From Salegentibacter mishustinae (GTDB lineage Bacteria; Bacteroidota; Bacteroidia; Flavobacteriales; Flavobacteriaceae): a DNA stretch of 64,000 bases. How positions within the stretch are numbered: the first letter of the stretch is position 1; each line of letters begins with the position of its first letter. Below are positions 17,874 to 26,432 of the stretch, in pieces. Under the pieces are notes generated by a model. The model saw only the letters and a list, made by a program, of their open reading frames with translations. It ran no database searches and was not told where the DNA came from. The position numbers were made by a program, and so were the translations under genes. The DNA lies in NCBI RefSeq assembly GCF_002900095.1, contig NZ_LLKN01000003.1, positions 1-64,000 on the forward strand, written 5' to 3'.

Positions 17874-18524
17874 ATGAGACTTGCAATTCAATTACTTCTT
17901 TGGGTAGTTATTATAGGATTAGCCTACCTTACATTTAATGCTGTTTACGAACCAATCCAGTTTAATAAGATTAAAGAAAAGCGTTATGCGAAAGTAGTTG
18001 AAAACTTAAAGGACATTCGTGATGCCGAACTAGCCCACAAGGAAGTTGTTGGGACTTTTGAGGATGATTTTGATAAACTTGTAAAATTTTTAGATACCGC
18101 TGAATTTGCGATTACTCAGCGTCGTGACACTACTGTTTTAGATGAAGAATACAAAAAGCAATATGGTGTAGACGAATATATTGAAAAAGTTATTGTAGAT
18201 ACACTTGGATTTGTACCGGTAAAAGACTCATTATTTGACGGCGATAGAGAACGTTATACAAATATGATCAATGTACCCGTTGAAGGTGTAGATGCTAAAT
18301 TTGAACTTGACGCCGGAAGCATCAAAAAAGGACAGACAGATATTCCTGTTTTTAGAGCCAGAGTTGCTAAGAGCGTTGTACTACAAGGATTAGACAGAGA
18401 GCTAATTTTACAACAAAATCAAGTACAATCTGTAGACGATATTAACGGCCGTTACATAAACGTTGGTTCTATGGAGGAAGTTAACACAAAAGGAAACTGG
18501 CCAACCCAATATGGCGACGAGTAA
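17874..18524 (+). CDS. Conserved hypothetical membrane-anchored protein
   Basis: A 216-residue protein with one N-terminal transmembrane segment (residues 4-22, LAIQLLLWVVIIGLAYLTF) and a long acidic, probably periplasmic or cytosolic helical-beta region. I know no function. It opens an operon with a DUF3822 gene (11-base overlap) and rsmD (four-base overlap), an arrangement I associate with Flavobacteriaceae. The segment after the helix (EKRYAKVVENLKDIRDAELA) is helical in the way of pilin-like N-termini, but there is no prepilin peptidase site, so that idea is weak. Confidence 0.75.
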   Translation: MRLAIQLLLWVVIIGLAYLTFNAVYEPIQFNKIKEKRYAKVVENLKDIRDAELAHKEVVGTFEDDFDKLVKFLDTAEFAITQRRDTTVLDEEYKKQYGVDEYIEKVIVDTLGFVPVKDSLFDGDRERYTNMINVPVEGVDAKFELDAGSIKKGQTDIPVFRARVAKSVVLQGLDRELILQQNQVQSVDDINGRYINVGSMEEVNTKGNWPTQYGDE

Positions 18525-19329
18525 CAGTACAGAACAAATAAATTTAGAACTGTCCATTCAGGTTTCCCTGGATGGACTTTCTTTTTGTACCCTAAATTCT
18601 GTCGATAATGAAGTGGTAGATTTTAAGAAGATACGCTTTACCCAGCAGCTTGATCCTATAAAGATCTTAGCCGAAATTGAAAAAATTTTTGAAGACGATA
18701 AAAGCTTAATTGAAGCCAAACAGGTAAAACTTATTTTTGACAATGCGCTCTACAGCTTTGTCCCCTCTACTTTGTTTAAGGAAGAAAATGCTTCAGATTA
18801 TCTAAAATTCAATACCAAGATCCTTAAAACCGATTTTATAGCACACGAAGAAATTGGTCCTACCGAAATCATCAATGTGTATATTCCATATACCAATATT
18901 ATTAATTTCTTTTTTGAAAAATTCGGTGAGTTTGAATATCAGCATCTCAGTACTGTTTTAGTTGAAAACTTACTGGAATTACCAAAAGTAGATAGACCAC
19001 AAATGTTTGCTCATATTAAAAACAAGCAATTTGATCTTGTGGTGATAGAAAACGGAAAATTATTGCTTTGCAATTCTTTCAGTTTTACCGAAAAAGAAGA
19101 TTTTTTATATTATATTCTTTTTACTGCCGAACAACTCAATCTAAAACCAGAACATTTTAGATTATTTTTACTGGGAGCCATTAGTAAAGCTTCTCCCCTA
19201 TTTAAAATTGCTTTTGAATATATAAAGCATATCGAGCTTTTAGAAACCGATTTCAGCTTTAATAAAAAAGAAGAACTTACCGGTTTAAACGAACTGGAAG
19301 AATATGTTTTATTAAAATCATTTGTATGA
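18511..19329 (+). CDS. DUF3822 family protein
   Basis: A 272-residue protein of the Bacteroidetes family DUF3822. The fold resembles the actin-like ATPases used in pilus assembly (PilM type), from the strand pattern LSIQVSLDGLSFCTL near the start and FAHIKNKQFDLVVIENGKL in the middle, but no function is established. I set the start at ATG 18511, inside the last codons of the upstream gene; a TTG 48 bases earlier is unlikely. The end overlaps the rsmD start by four bases (ATGA), so rsmD is translationally coupled to it. Confidence 0.82.
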   Translation: MATSNSTEQINLELSIQVSLDGLSFCTLNSVDNEVVDFKKIRFTQQLDPIKILAEIEKIFEDDKSLIEAKQVKLIFDNALYSFVPSTLFKEENASDYLKFNTKILKTDFIAHEEIGPTEIINVYIPYTNIINFFFEKFGEFEYQHLSTVLVENLLELPKVDRPQMFAHIKNKQFDLVVIENGKLLLCNSFSFTEKEDFLYYILFTAEQLNLKPEHFRLFLLGAISKASPLFKIAFEYIKHIELLETDFSFNKKEELTGLNELEEYVLLKSFV

Positions 19330-19868
19330 GAATAATTTCAGGAACGAATAAAGGAAAAAGATTAGTTGCTCCTAAAAAGCTACCGGTGCGCCCTACAACC
19401 GATATGGCTAAGGAGGCCCTTTTTAATATCCTGAATAATACTTTTCAATTCTCTCAACTAAGCATTCTAGATCTATTTTCAGGAACCGGTAATATTGCCT
19501 ATGAATTCGCATCCCGCGGAAGTAAAGAAATTACAGCAGTAGATGCGAACTACGACTGTGTGAAATTCATAAAAAAAACGGCACAGGAATTAGATTTTAA
19601 TATCTCTACCATTAAAAGTGATGTTTTTAAATTTCTTGAGAAAGCATACGTAAAGGCCGATATTATTTTTGCCGACCCTCCTTATGATTTTGAGGAGAAC
19701 GAATTTCTAAAAATTCCTCAAATCGTCTTCGAAAAAAACCTACTTAATCAAAATGGACAATTAATAATTGAACACTCTAAACACACCAATCTCTCAAATT
19801 TTCCTAACTTTATTGAAGCCAGGCGATATGGAGGTTCTGTATTTAGTTTTTTTGAAAATGTAGAATAG
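19326..19868 (+). CDS. rsmD: 16S rRNA (guanine-966-N2) methyltransferase
   Basis: A 180-residue SAM-dependent methyltransferase that modifies G966 of 16S rRNA. The N-terminal RIISGTNKGKRLVAPK and RPTTDMAKEALFNIL segments are typical of RsmD; the SAM motif is LDLFSGTGNIAYEFASRG and the catalytic motif is FADPPYDF near residue 118. Length is standard. It overlaps the DUF3822 gene by four bases. A hairpin TTTCTTCTT/AAGAAGAAA follows the stop but has no T-run, so it is a weak terminator at best. Confidence 0.94.
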   Translation: MRIISGTNKGKRLVAPKKLPVRPTTDMAKEALFNILNNTFQFSQLSILDLFSGTGNIAYEFASRGSKEITAVDANYDCVKFIKKTAQELDFNISTIKSDVFKFLEKAYVKADIIFADPPYDFEENEFLKIPQIVFEKNLLNQNGQLIIEHSKHTNLSNFPNFIEARRYGGSVFSFFENVE

Positions 19869-19881
19869 TTTCTTCTTATCA

Positions 19882-19912
19882 AGAAGAAAAAGCCAGAAGA
19901 AGAAAAAGCCAG
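19882..19912 (+). repeat. Short tandem duplication after rsmD
   Basis: AGAAGAAAAAGCCAG occurs at 19882-19896 and again at 19898-19912, a 16-base period. It directly follows the hairpin at 19869-19889 and precedes the next gene. Confidence 0.6.
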
Positions 19913-19932
19913 AAAAGGCTTAAAACCATGTT

Positions 19933-20319
19933 ATGACGCAGCGGATTAAAACTATAAAACTAATCGATATTGACCTGGAGTTTTACGACAGAATGGTAAT
20001 TTCTAAAGTAAAAGAAGATGTTGTATTCCAGTTAGCACACGTAGAACAAATTCTAAGAATATGTAATGAGGTTTTTGAAGGTAGGAACTATGTATATATA
20101 TCGAACAGAAGCAACAATTACAACGTTAATCCAACTATTTATTTTGAACTAAAAGAAATTAAATCTCTGTCTGGAATAGCTATTGTAAGTGAACGTTTTG
20201 AAGCATTAAAGGTGGCAAATTTCGAAAAACAATTTTCTCCCATTCCTTTTGATATCTTCTCTAACATGGATGAAGCCCGTGCCTGGGCAAAGACTTTATT
20301 AAAAAAAGCAGGCCTATAA
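19933..20319 (+). CDS. SpoIIAA/STAS-like hypothetical protein
   Basis: A 128-residue cytosolic protein. Its alternation of strands and helices and the ending FSNMDEARAWAKTLLKKAG recall the SpoIIAA-like (STAS fold) family common in Bacteroidetes; no phosphorylatable serine motif of a true anti-sigma antagonist is apparent. Function unknown. The last codons overlap the 3' end of the convergent RNase P RNA gene: the AAA AAA GCA GGC CTA codons are the complement of its terminal helix and U-tract. Confidence 0.72.
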   Translation: MTQRIKTIKLIDIDLEFYDRMVISKVKEDVVFQLAHVEQILRICNEVFEGRNYVYISNRSNNYNVNPTIYFELKEIKSLSGIAIVSERFEALKVANFEKQFSPIPFDIFSNMDEARAWAKTLLKKAGL

Positions 20320-20634
20320 TCCGGATTCTGTTCCTCCCGGTAAAACCGGGATTCCCCTTATCATTTATCTCAGGTTTTTGTTGCCAAAAACTTTTAGCTG
20401 CCTACCCTCCGGTAGCAAGCGAGCAGCTTGCAAACACCGGTTTACATGGCATTGCACCGCATAGAGTTTACCTGATTTCACTACAGCATTACCTGTACAT
20501 CCTTTCTGTTGCACTAGTCCTTATTTTATCTTGATTGCTCAAAATAAAATAGGTGGGCGTTACCCACTATGCCGCTCTTTGGTGTCCGGAATTTCCTCCA
20601 TCGATTAAATCGGTGGCGATAAGGCGGCCTGCTT
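20303..20634 (-). ncRNA. rnpB: RNase P RNA (bacterial type A)
   Basis: Read on the minus strand, the conserved blocks are all there: AGCAGGCCGCC at the 5' end, GAGGAAATTCCGGACACC (complement of 20581-20598), GTGGGTAACGCCCAC, and ACAGAATCCGGATTATAG (complement of 20314-20331). The 5' AGCAGGCC (20626-20633) pairs with GGCCTGCT (20307-20314) as helix P1, and a run of seven U follows. This is the ribozyme that removes tRNA 5' leaders. Length about 330 is normal. Ends are set from P1 and the U-tract and may be off by a few bases. Confidence 0.95.
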
Positions 20635-20638
20635 GATG

Positions 20639-20666
20639 CAAATGTAGTTTTTTAGTAAATAACCCA
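20639..20666 (-). promoter_or_regulatory. Promoter of rnpB
   Basis: Minus strand TTG, 17-base spacer, TACATTTG, ending about five bases before the start of helix P1. It fits the Bacteroidetes pattern at the short end of the spacer range. Confidence 0.7.
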
Positions 20667-20743
20667 ATTAAAAAATGTTGATTTCTTCCTGCTAATTGTT
20701 CAAAATTAAAAGCGTTTGCCTTAGAACTTATGGAGGCTATTTT

Positions 20744-20751
20744 TATATTTG
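20744..20751 (+). promoter_or_regulatory. -7 promoter box of dnaX
   Basis: TATATTTG, a full match to the -7 consensus, 17 bases before the dnaX ATG. No TTG at a suitable distance. Confidence 0.5.
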
Positions 20752-20768
20752 TAGCTCAATAAATTTCA

Positions 20769-22604
20769 ATGGAACATTTTATAGTATCTGCTCGTAAGTA
20801 CCGCCCGCAAACTTTTAAAGATGTGGTTGGGCAACAAGCCATTACCAATACCTTAAAAAATGCCATTGAACACGATCACCTGGCGCAGGCACTGCTTTTT
20901 ACAGGACCTCGTGGAGTGGGAAAAACCACTTGTGCCCGTATCCTGGCCAAGATGATTAACCACGACGGCACTCAAAGCCCTGATGAGGATTTTGCATTTA
21001 ATATTTTTGAACTCGATGCCGCTTCGAATAACTCGGTAGACGATATCAGGAATTTAATAGACCAGGTTAGGATTCCTCCGCAAGTTGGTAAGTATAAAGT
21101 ATATATTATAGATGAGGTGCATATGCTCTCTCAATCGGCATTTAATGCTTTTTTAAAGACTTTAGAAGAGCCACCACAGCACGCTATTTTTATCTTAGCA
21201 ACCACTGAAAAGCATAAGATAATACCCACAATACTTTCACGCTGCCAGATCTTCGATTTTAAAAGAATTACGGTAAGTGATGCAAAAAACTACCTGGGAT
21301 ATATCGCACAGCAAGAAGGTGTAAATGCTGAAGAAGACGCTTTGAACGTTATTGCCCAAAAAGCCGATGGCGCTATGCGTGATGCGCTTTCAATTTATGA
21401 CAGGGTAGTAAGTTTTAGCGGAAAGGAACTTACGAGACAGGCAGTAACAGAAAATCTTAATGTACTGGATTATGATACTTACATTAAGGTAACCGATCTT
21501 ATTTTATCGAATAACATCCCGCAACTTTTATTAAGTTATAACGATATTCTTTCCAGCGGATTTGACGGCCACCATTTTATAAGTGGTTTAGCTTCACATT
21601 TTAGAGATCTTTTGGTTTGTAAAGACCAAAAAACCATTGAACTGTTAGAAGTTGGCGAACAAACCAAAGCCCGTTATTTTGAGCAAGCTTCTAAAACCAA
21701 CCACCAATTTTTAATTAAAGCGATAGAGCTGGCGAATGAATGTGACTTAAAGTATAAGACCAGTCAAAATCAGCGTTTGCTGGTTGAACTTACGCTAATG
21801 CAGCTTGCCTCTATCACTTTTGATGGAGAAAAAAAAAAGTTTGAACAGTCAATAATTCCCGCTTCGGTTTTTGAAAAGCAGCCTGCACCACCTTCCAAGG
21901 AAGAAAAAAGCCTAGTTCGCGAAAATGAACACGGTGAAACTTCATCTGAAGCTCCAAAAGAAAGTCAGTTACCTTCAGGAGAAAACAAAACTCCAGATAG
22001 CCATTGTGCCGATGATAAAAAAGATAATTATCATTCAGAAGAAACCATGGTTCCTGAATCTACTGAAGCAAAAGAAGAACCAGCACCAGATCTTCCGCCT
22101 GCTCCAGAACCAAAACCGGTAACAGATTCAGGCATTAAAAAAGAAAAAGTTTCGGGACTTTCGTTAAAAAGTATACAGAAAAAACGCGAAATAGAAGCCC
22201 GCCAGCAAGAAGCTGCTCCTTCAAAAGATGTCGTGTTAAATGGTGAATTTAGCGAGACCCAATTACAGGCAACCTGGAATGATTACGTTAAGCGATTGAA
22301 AAAGCAGGGAGCTAAAATTCTAGCCTCCATTCTTGAAACAGATCTACCTAAACTTCAGGAGAAAAATCGTATTGTTATAGAATTGCCTAATGAAACGATG
22401 AAGATTAACCTGGAGCGTGAGCAAAATAAATTGATGTCTTACCTGAAACAGAAACTTCAGAATACAGAGATCAGGTTGGTTATTAATGTAAATGAGCAGT
22501 CGGCAAAGAAATATGCTTTCACTCCTATTGAAAAATATAATAAATTGAAGGAGAAAAATCCTTTGATAGAAAAACTACGAAGTACATTCGATTTAGACGT
22601 ATAA
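20769..22604 (+). CDS. dnaX: DNA polymerase III gamma/tau subunit
   Basis: A 611-residue clamp-loader ATPase. Domain I has GPRGVGKTT (46-54) and DEVHMLSQSAF; domain III ends near residue 355; an acidic, proline-rich linker (about 365-450) leads to a C-terminal domain (about 485-611) typical of tau. The zinc-binding Cys cluster of E. coli DnaX between the Walker A helix and FAFNIFELDAAS is absent. At codons 354-357 lies a run of ten A (21829-21838) forming A AAA AAG in frame; a -1 shift reaches TGA at 21842-21844 and gives a gamma-like product of about 358 residues. The gene is followed after two bases by miaE. Confidence 0.95.
   Translation: MEHFIVSARKYRPQTFKDVVGQQAITNTLKNAIEHDHLAQALLFTGPRGVGKTTCARILAKMINHDGTQSPDEDFAFNIFELDAASNNSVDDIRNLIDQVRIPPQVGKYKVYIIDEVHMLSQSAFNAFLKTLEEPPQHAIFILATTEKHKIIPTILSRCQIFDFKRITVSDAKNYLGYIAQQEGVNAEEDALNVIAQKADGAMRDALSIYDRVVSFSGKELTRQAVTENLNVLDYDTYIKVTDLILSNNIPQLLLSYNDILSSGFDGHHFISGLASHFRDLLVCKDQKTIELLEVGEQTKARYFEQASKTNHQFLIKAIELANECDLKYKTSQNQRLLVELTLMQLASITFDGEKKKFEQSIIPASVFEKQPAPPSKEEKSLVRENEHGETSSEAPKESQLPSGENKTPDSHCADDKKDNYHSEETMVPESTEAKEEPAPDLPPAPEPKPVTDSGIKKEKVSGLSLKSIQKKREIEARQQEAAPSKDVVLNGEFSETQLQATWNDYVKRLKKQGAKILASILETDLPKLQEKNRIVIELPNETMKINLEREQNKLMSYLKQKLQNTEIRLVINVNEQSAKKYAFTPIEKYNKLKEKNPLIEKLRSTFDLDV
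21829..21844 (+). promoter_or_regulatory. Candidate frameshift or slippage site in dnaX
   Basis: Ten A then G: codons GAA AAA AAA AAG TTT. The slippery heptamer A AAA AAG is in the correct phase at 21833-21839. In the -1 frame the next codons are GTT TGA. Loss of one A by transcript slippage reaches TAA within nine codons; gain of one A reaches TGA at once. The position matches the end of clamp-loader domain III. Confidence 0.6.
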
Positions 22605-22606
22605 AT

Positions 22607-23188
22607 ATGTTAGGATTAAAACTTCCAACGGACCCTCGTTGGGCAAATATAGCCGAAAAAAATATTGAAGAAATTCTTATAGATCACGCTTATTGCGAAC
22701 AAAAAGCGGCTTCTACAGCAATTTCACTTATTGTTTCCTTCCCAGAATACCCGGAATTGATAGATGAAATGATCGCCCTATCCCGAGAGGAAATGGGACA
22801 TTTTAAAATGGTGCACGAACAGCTATTGAAACGTGGCTACGTTTTAGGTAGAGATAGAAAAGATGAATATGTTAACCAATTAATTCGGTTTTTCCCAAAA
22901 GGTGGAAGCAGAACAACACAATTAGTTCATAGGCTCCTAATTGCAGGATTAATTGAAGCCAGAAGCTGTGAGCGTTTCAGATTGCTTTCAGAACAATTAA
23001 AAGACAAAGAACTCGCTGAATTTTACCATAAATTAATGGTGAGTGAAGCCAATCATTACACCATGTTCCTAAAGTTTGCCAGAAAGTATGGCGAGCGAGA
23101 GGAAGTAGATAGGAAATGGCAGGATCTACTGGATTTTGAAGCTGAAATTATGAAAGATCTCGGTAATGATAAAACCATTCACGGCTAA
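22607..23188 (+). CDS. miaE: tRNA-(ms2io6A) hydroxylase MiaE-like
   Basis: A 193-residue ferritin-like di-iron monooxygenase that hydroxylates the isopentenyl group of ms2i6A at tRNA position 37. The iron ligands are carried by ILIDHAYCEQKAAS (E38 region), SREEMGHFKMVHEQ (ExxH), ARSCERFRL and SEANHYTMF (second ExxH). Length is normal. It follows dnaX with a two-base gap and is probably co-transcribed; a strong terminator ends the unit. MiaE-like proteins in some bacteria may act on other substrates, so the tRNA role is by family. Confidence 0.87.
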   Translation: MLGLKLPTDPRWANIAEKNIEEILIDHAYCEQKAASTAISLIVSFPEYPELIDEMIALSREEMGHFKMVHEQLLKRGYVLGRDRKDEYVNQLIRFFPKGGSRTTQLVHRLLIAGLIEARSCERFRLLSEQLKDKELAEFYHKLMVSEANHYTMFLKFARKYGEREEVDRKWQDLLDFEAEIMKDLGNDKTIHG

Positions 23189-23200
23189 TAGAACAAATTA

Positions 23201-23235
23201 AAAAACCCGGATAAATAAGTTTTATCCGGGTTTTT
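23201..23235. terminator. Bidirectional terminator between miaE and ppx
   Basis: Perfect 15-base arms AAAAACCCGGATAAA and TTTATCCGGGTTTTT around a five-base loop, between convergent genes. Confidence 0.92.
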
Positions 23236-23247
23236 CTTTTAAGACAT

Positions 23248-24144
23248 TTAGTTGTTATTATCGTTGTAAAGAGATTTTATAATCCCATCGGCCAGTCCTA
23301 TTTTTGGTACAAAAATGTTATCGGCTCTGGCCCATTTCATAGAACTTAAATAAATCTTTGATGCAGGAATGATAACATCTGCACGGTCACTTTTTAGTTT
23401 TAGATCCATAACTCGTTCCTCGTAACTCAAAGAATTCAGCAAATCATTATATTTCTTAATATAAGCCAGGCTTAAAGGTTTACCTTCTTTCTTACCACTC
23501 GTTTTAAAGATGTTATTAATATTTCCACCAGAACCAATTAAATCTATCTTTTTATACGGCTTTGTGGTTTCTCTCACCCATTTCTCCATCTCTTCCCAGG
23601 CACCATCATCTATCAGGTCATTTAGTAAACGTACCGTTCCAACTTTAAAAGACCTGGAGGCCACGGTTTTTCCGCTGCTATAAAGCGTATATTCAGTACT
23701 ACCTCCACCTACATCTACATACAGGTAATTACAGTCGTTCTTAATAAGTTCGTGTAGATCGGTAGCCGCAATAATGGCAGCTTCATGATTACCATCTATA
23801 ATTTCAATTTCTACCCCGGTTTTTGCTTTTATTTTTTCCACCACTTCGGCACCGTTTTTTGCTTCCCGCATAGCGGAAGTAGCACAGGCTTTATATTTTT
23901 CGATGCCGTGAGATTTCATTAAAAGATTAAAAGCCTGCATAGTATCTACCATGCGCTCAATATTTTTTTCTGAAATCATACTCTTTTCAAAAACATCTTC
24001 TCCAAGCCTAATTGGAACCCTTACCAGGGAGGTTTTTCTAAAATCGGTATCTTCTCTACCCTTCTGTTCTGTAATTGTAGAAACTAAAAGTCTAACGGCG
24101 TTGGAGCCTATATCTATTGCTGCGTAGTTTTTTTGTGTAATCAC
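23248..24144 (-). CDS. ppx: Exopolyphosphatase, Ppx/GppA family
   Basis: A 298-residue ASKHA-fold phosphatase that removes phosphate from polyphosphate or pppGpp. Phosphate loop 1 is AAIDIGSNAVRLLV (8-21) and loop 2 is YVDVGGGSTEYTLY (about 140-153). It is the short two-domain form without the C-terminal HD region of E. coli Ppx/GppA, as usual in Bacteroidetes. The start is a GTG (24144), since the fold begins at once and no ATG is available. It lies downstream of ppk1 on the same strand, so synthesis and breakdown of polyphosphate are encoded together. Confidence 0.9.
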   Translation of the reverse strand: MITQKNYAAIDIGSNAVRLLVSTITEQKGREDTDFRKTSLVRVPIRLGEDVFEKSMISEKNIERMVDTMQAFNLLMKSHGIEKYKACATSAMREAKNGAEVVEKIKAKTGVEIEIIDGNHEAAIIAATDLHELIKNDCNYLYVDVGGGSTEYTLYSSGKTVASRSFKVGTVRLLNDLIDDGAWEEMEKWVRETTKPYKKIDLIGSGGNINNIFKTSGKKEGKPLSLAYIKKYNDLLNSLSYEERVMDLKLKSDRADVIIPASKIYLSSMKWARADNIFVPKIGLADGIIKSLYNDNNN

Positions 24145-24186
24145 TGGTTATAATTTTCTATTTTACTTGTTAATCGAGATTAAATG

Positions 24187-24253
24187 CTCCAGGGCTAATC
24201 TCGACATCAAATGATGTTTTTCAATATTAATGCTTCGAGAGCCTGCCCCGAAG
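24187..24253 (-). other. Hairpin-bearing gap between ppk1 and ppx
   Basis: The 173-base gap holds an inverted repeat CGAGATTA (24175-24182) / TAATCTCG (24196-24203) and a second imperfect hairpin CTTCG...CGAAG near 24225-24245. Neither is followed by a T-run on the minus strand. They could moderate read-through or stabilise RNA ends. Confidence 0.35.
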
Positions 24254-24317
24254 TAGTTTAATTAACAAATAAGATTCCAATACTTAAGTGTATAAACTTA
24301 AAATACTATCTTTTAAT

Positions 24318-26429
24318 TTATTTTTTTGCGGGTTCGGTTTCGGGTAATTTTTTTAAATAATAGTCGTATAGTTCAAACTGAGAACGATGCTTATTAATAC
24401 TGCTATTTCTATAGGCATTATCTTGTTTTGAAGTAATCATTCTGGCTTTTACATTATCGTGCCAGCTAATATCAAAAGTTTCAATAATTTCCTTTTTAAT
24501 ATCTTCATCATAAATTGGACAGGAAATTTCTACCCGAAGGTCAAGATTTCTGGTCATCCAATCTGCTGAAGAAATATAGACTTTAGAATTTCCTGCATTT
24601 TTGAATATAAAAACACGCGGATGTTCCAGGAATTTATCTACAATACTTATTACTTCAATATTTTCGCTTAATCCTTCTACCCCCGGAATTAAACAACAAA
24701 CCCCGCGTACAATAAGCTTTATTTTTACGCCTGCCTGGCTTGCCTGGTATAGCTTATCTATCATCGGATAGTCAGAAAGGCTATTCAATTTTAAAGCGAT
24801 GCCAGAGGGCCTCCCTTCCCTGGAATTTTCAATTTCCTTTTGAATTAAACTCACAAAAGCATTACGGCTATAATGCGGAGAAACTATTAAATGCTTGTAT
24901 TTATTGACTTTGTAATTTATTTCGAAGAAGTCGAAAACTTTATTGACTTCTTTCAAAATTTCGGGATGAGCGGTGAATAAGGTATAATCGGTATAAATGC
25001 GCGAAGTAGATTCGTTAAAGTTACCGGTACTAATAAAGCCATATCGCTTTGTTTTACCTTCTTCTTCTCGCTCTATCACGCAGGCTTTACAATGTACCTT
25101 TAAACCCGGTACTCCAAAAATTAGTTGAACTCCTTCTGCCTGCATTTGTTCGGCATAGCGAATATTGGCAACTTCATCAAAACGTGCTCTTAGTTCTATT
25201 TGCACAATTACCTTTTTGCCATTTTTTACAGCATTAATCAAAGAGCTGGCAATGTGAGATATTTTTGCCAGTCTATAAATGGTGATTTTTATAGTTTTCA
25301 CCTTGGGATCTAATGCGGCTTCCCTTAAAAACTTAACCGTATAGGCGAAGCTTTGATATGGTGCATATAGAAGAAAATCTTTTTTGGCAATACTTCCAAA
25401 CAAACTGGTTTGCAATATAAGTCCCGGAATTGGTAAAGGCTCTATAGGTTTATAAAGCAAATCTTCTCGTCCAAGACTGGGGAAATTCATATAATCACGT
25501 CGGTTATGGTAACGTCCGCCGGGAATAATACTGTCGGTAGATTCTATGCCCATCTTATTCATAAGATAAGATAAAGTATCATCGGCAATATTCATATCGT
25601 AGACGAACCTTACAGGTTCCCCCTTTATACGATCCTTAACACTGCTGGAGATTTTTTCAATAAAACTCTTACTCAAGTCACTATCTATATCCAGTTCGGC
25701 GTCCCTGGTAATCTTAATCATATGGGCCGAAATACTTTCATATTCAAAAATATTGAAAATAGTCCCAAGGTTATAACGAATTAGATCATCCAACAGAATG
25801 ATATACTGGTTGCCATTTTCTGCAGGTAAAACCACAAAACGTTCAATACTACGAGGAATCTCTATAAGAACATATTTTTGCTCCTTCTCGGTCTTGTCTA
25901 ATACCTTCGAAATACCTTTTTGTGGTTTTTCTTCTTTCATTACCATTTTTACAGCGAGATAAGCGGCACTATCTTTAAGGCTTGGAATTTCCTGGAGATC
26001 ATTAAGAATAATGGTAACCAGGGCCGGACTTACTTTCGACAAGAAAAAATCTTTTATGAACTTCTGTTGAGAATCAGAAACTTGTTTCTCATTAATAATA
26101 TGAATATTATGATCTTTTAATTGATGCTGAATATCATGCAAAACCTGTAAACTTTTTGCCTGGTGTTCTATAACTATTTGAGTGATCTCTTCCAGAAGTT
26201 TACTGGCTTTAATACCTCCCAAAACACTTTTCCCAGCTTTACCGGCGAGGTCAATACGCTTTACGGTTGCATATCTAACTTTAAAAAATTCATCTAAATT
26301 ATTAGAAAATATTCCTAGAAACCTAAGACGTTCAATAAGAGGAACAGTCTCATCTTCGGCTTCCTGCAACACACGTGCATTAAATTGTAACCAACTGAGC
26401 TCTCTGTTTAAGTATTTCTTTTGCGGCAT
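24318..26429 (-). CDS. ppk1: Polyphosphate kinase 1
   Basis: A 703-residue membrane-associated enzyme that polymerises the terminal phosphate of ATP into polyphosphate. The N-terminal domain starts NRELSWLQFNARVLQEAED (8-26), followed by the head domain and two phospholipase-D-like catalytic domains. The autophosphorylated histidine lies in LKVHCKACVIE, and FISTGNFNESTSRIYTD is the diagnostic PPK1 motif. Length is standard. It is four bases downstream of sixA on the same strand and upstream of ppx. Confidence 0.95.
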   Translation of the reverse strand: MPQKKYLNRELSWLQFNARVLQEAEDETVPLIERLRFLGIFSNNLDEFFKVRYATVKRIDLAGKAGKSVLGGIKASKLLEEITQIVIEHQAKSLQVLHDIQHQLKDHNIHIINEKQVSDSQQKFIKDFFLSKVSPALVTIILNDLQEIPSLKDSAAYLAVKMVMKEEKPQKGISKVLDKTEKEQKYVLIEIPRSIERFVVLPAENGNQYIILLDDLIRYNLGTIFNIFEYESISAHMIKITRDAELDIDSDLSKSFIEKISSSVKDRIKGEPVRFVYDMNIADDTLSYLMNKMGIESTDSIIPGGRYHNRRDYMNFPSLGREDLLYKPIEPLPIPGLILQTSLFGSIAKKDFLLYAPYQSFAYTVKFLREAALDPKVKTIKITIYRLAKISHIASSLINAVKNGKKVIVQIELRARFDEVANIRYAEQMQAEGVQLIFGVPGLKVHCKACVIEREEEGKTKRYGFISTGNFNESTSRIYTDYTLFTAHPEILKEVNKVFDFFEINYKVNKYKHLIVSPHYSRNAFVSLIQKEIENSREGRPSGIALKLNSLSDYPMIDKLYQASQAGVKIKLIVRGVCCLIPGVEGLSENIEVISIVDKFLEHPRVFIFKNAGNSKVYISSADWMTRNLDLRVEISCPIYDEDIKKEIIETFDISWHDNVKARMITSKQDNAYRNSSINKHRSQFELYDYYLKKLPETEPAKK

Positions 26430-26432
26430 AAA

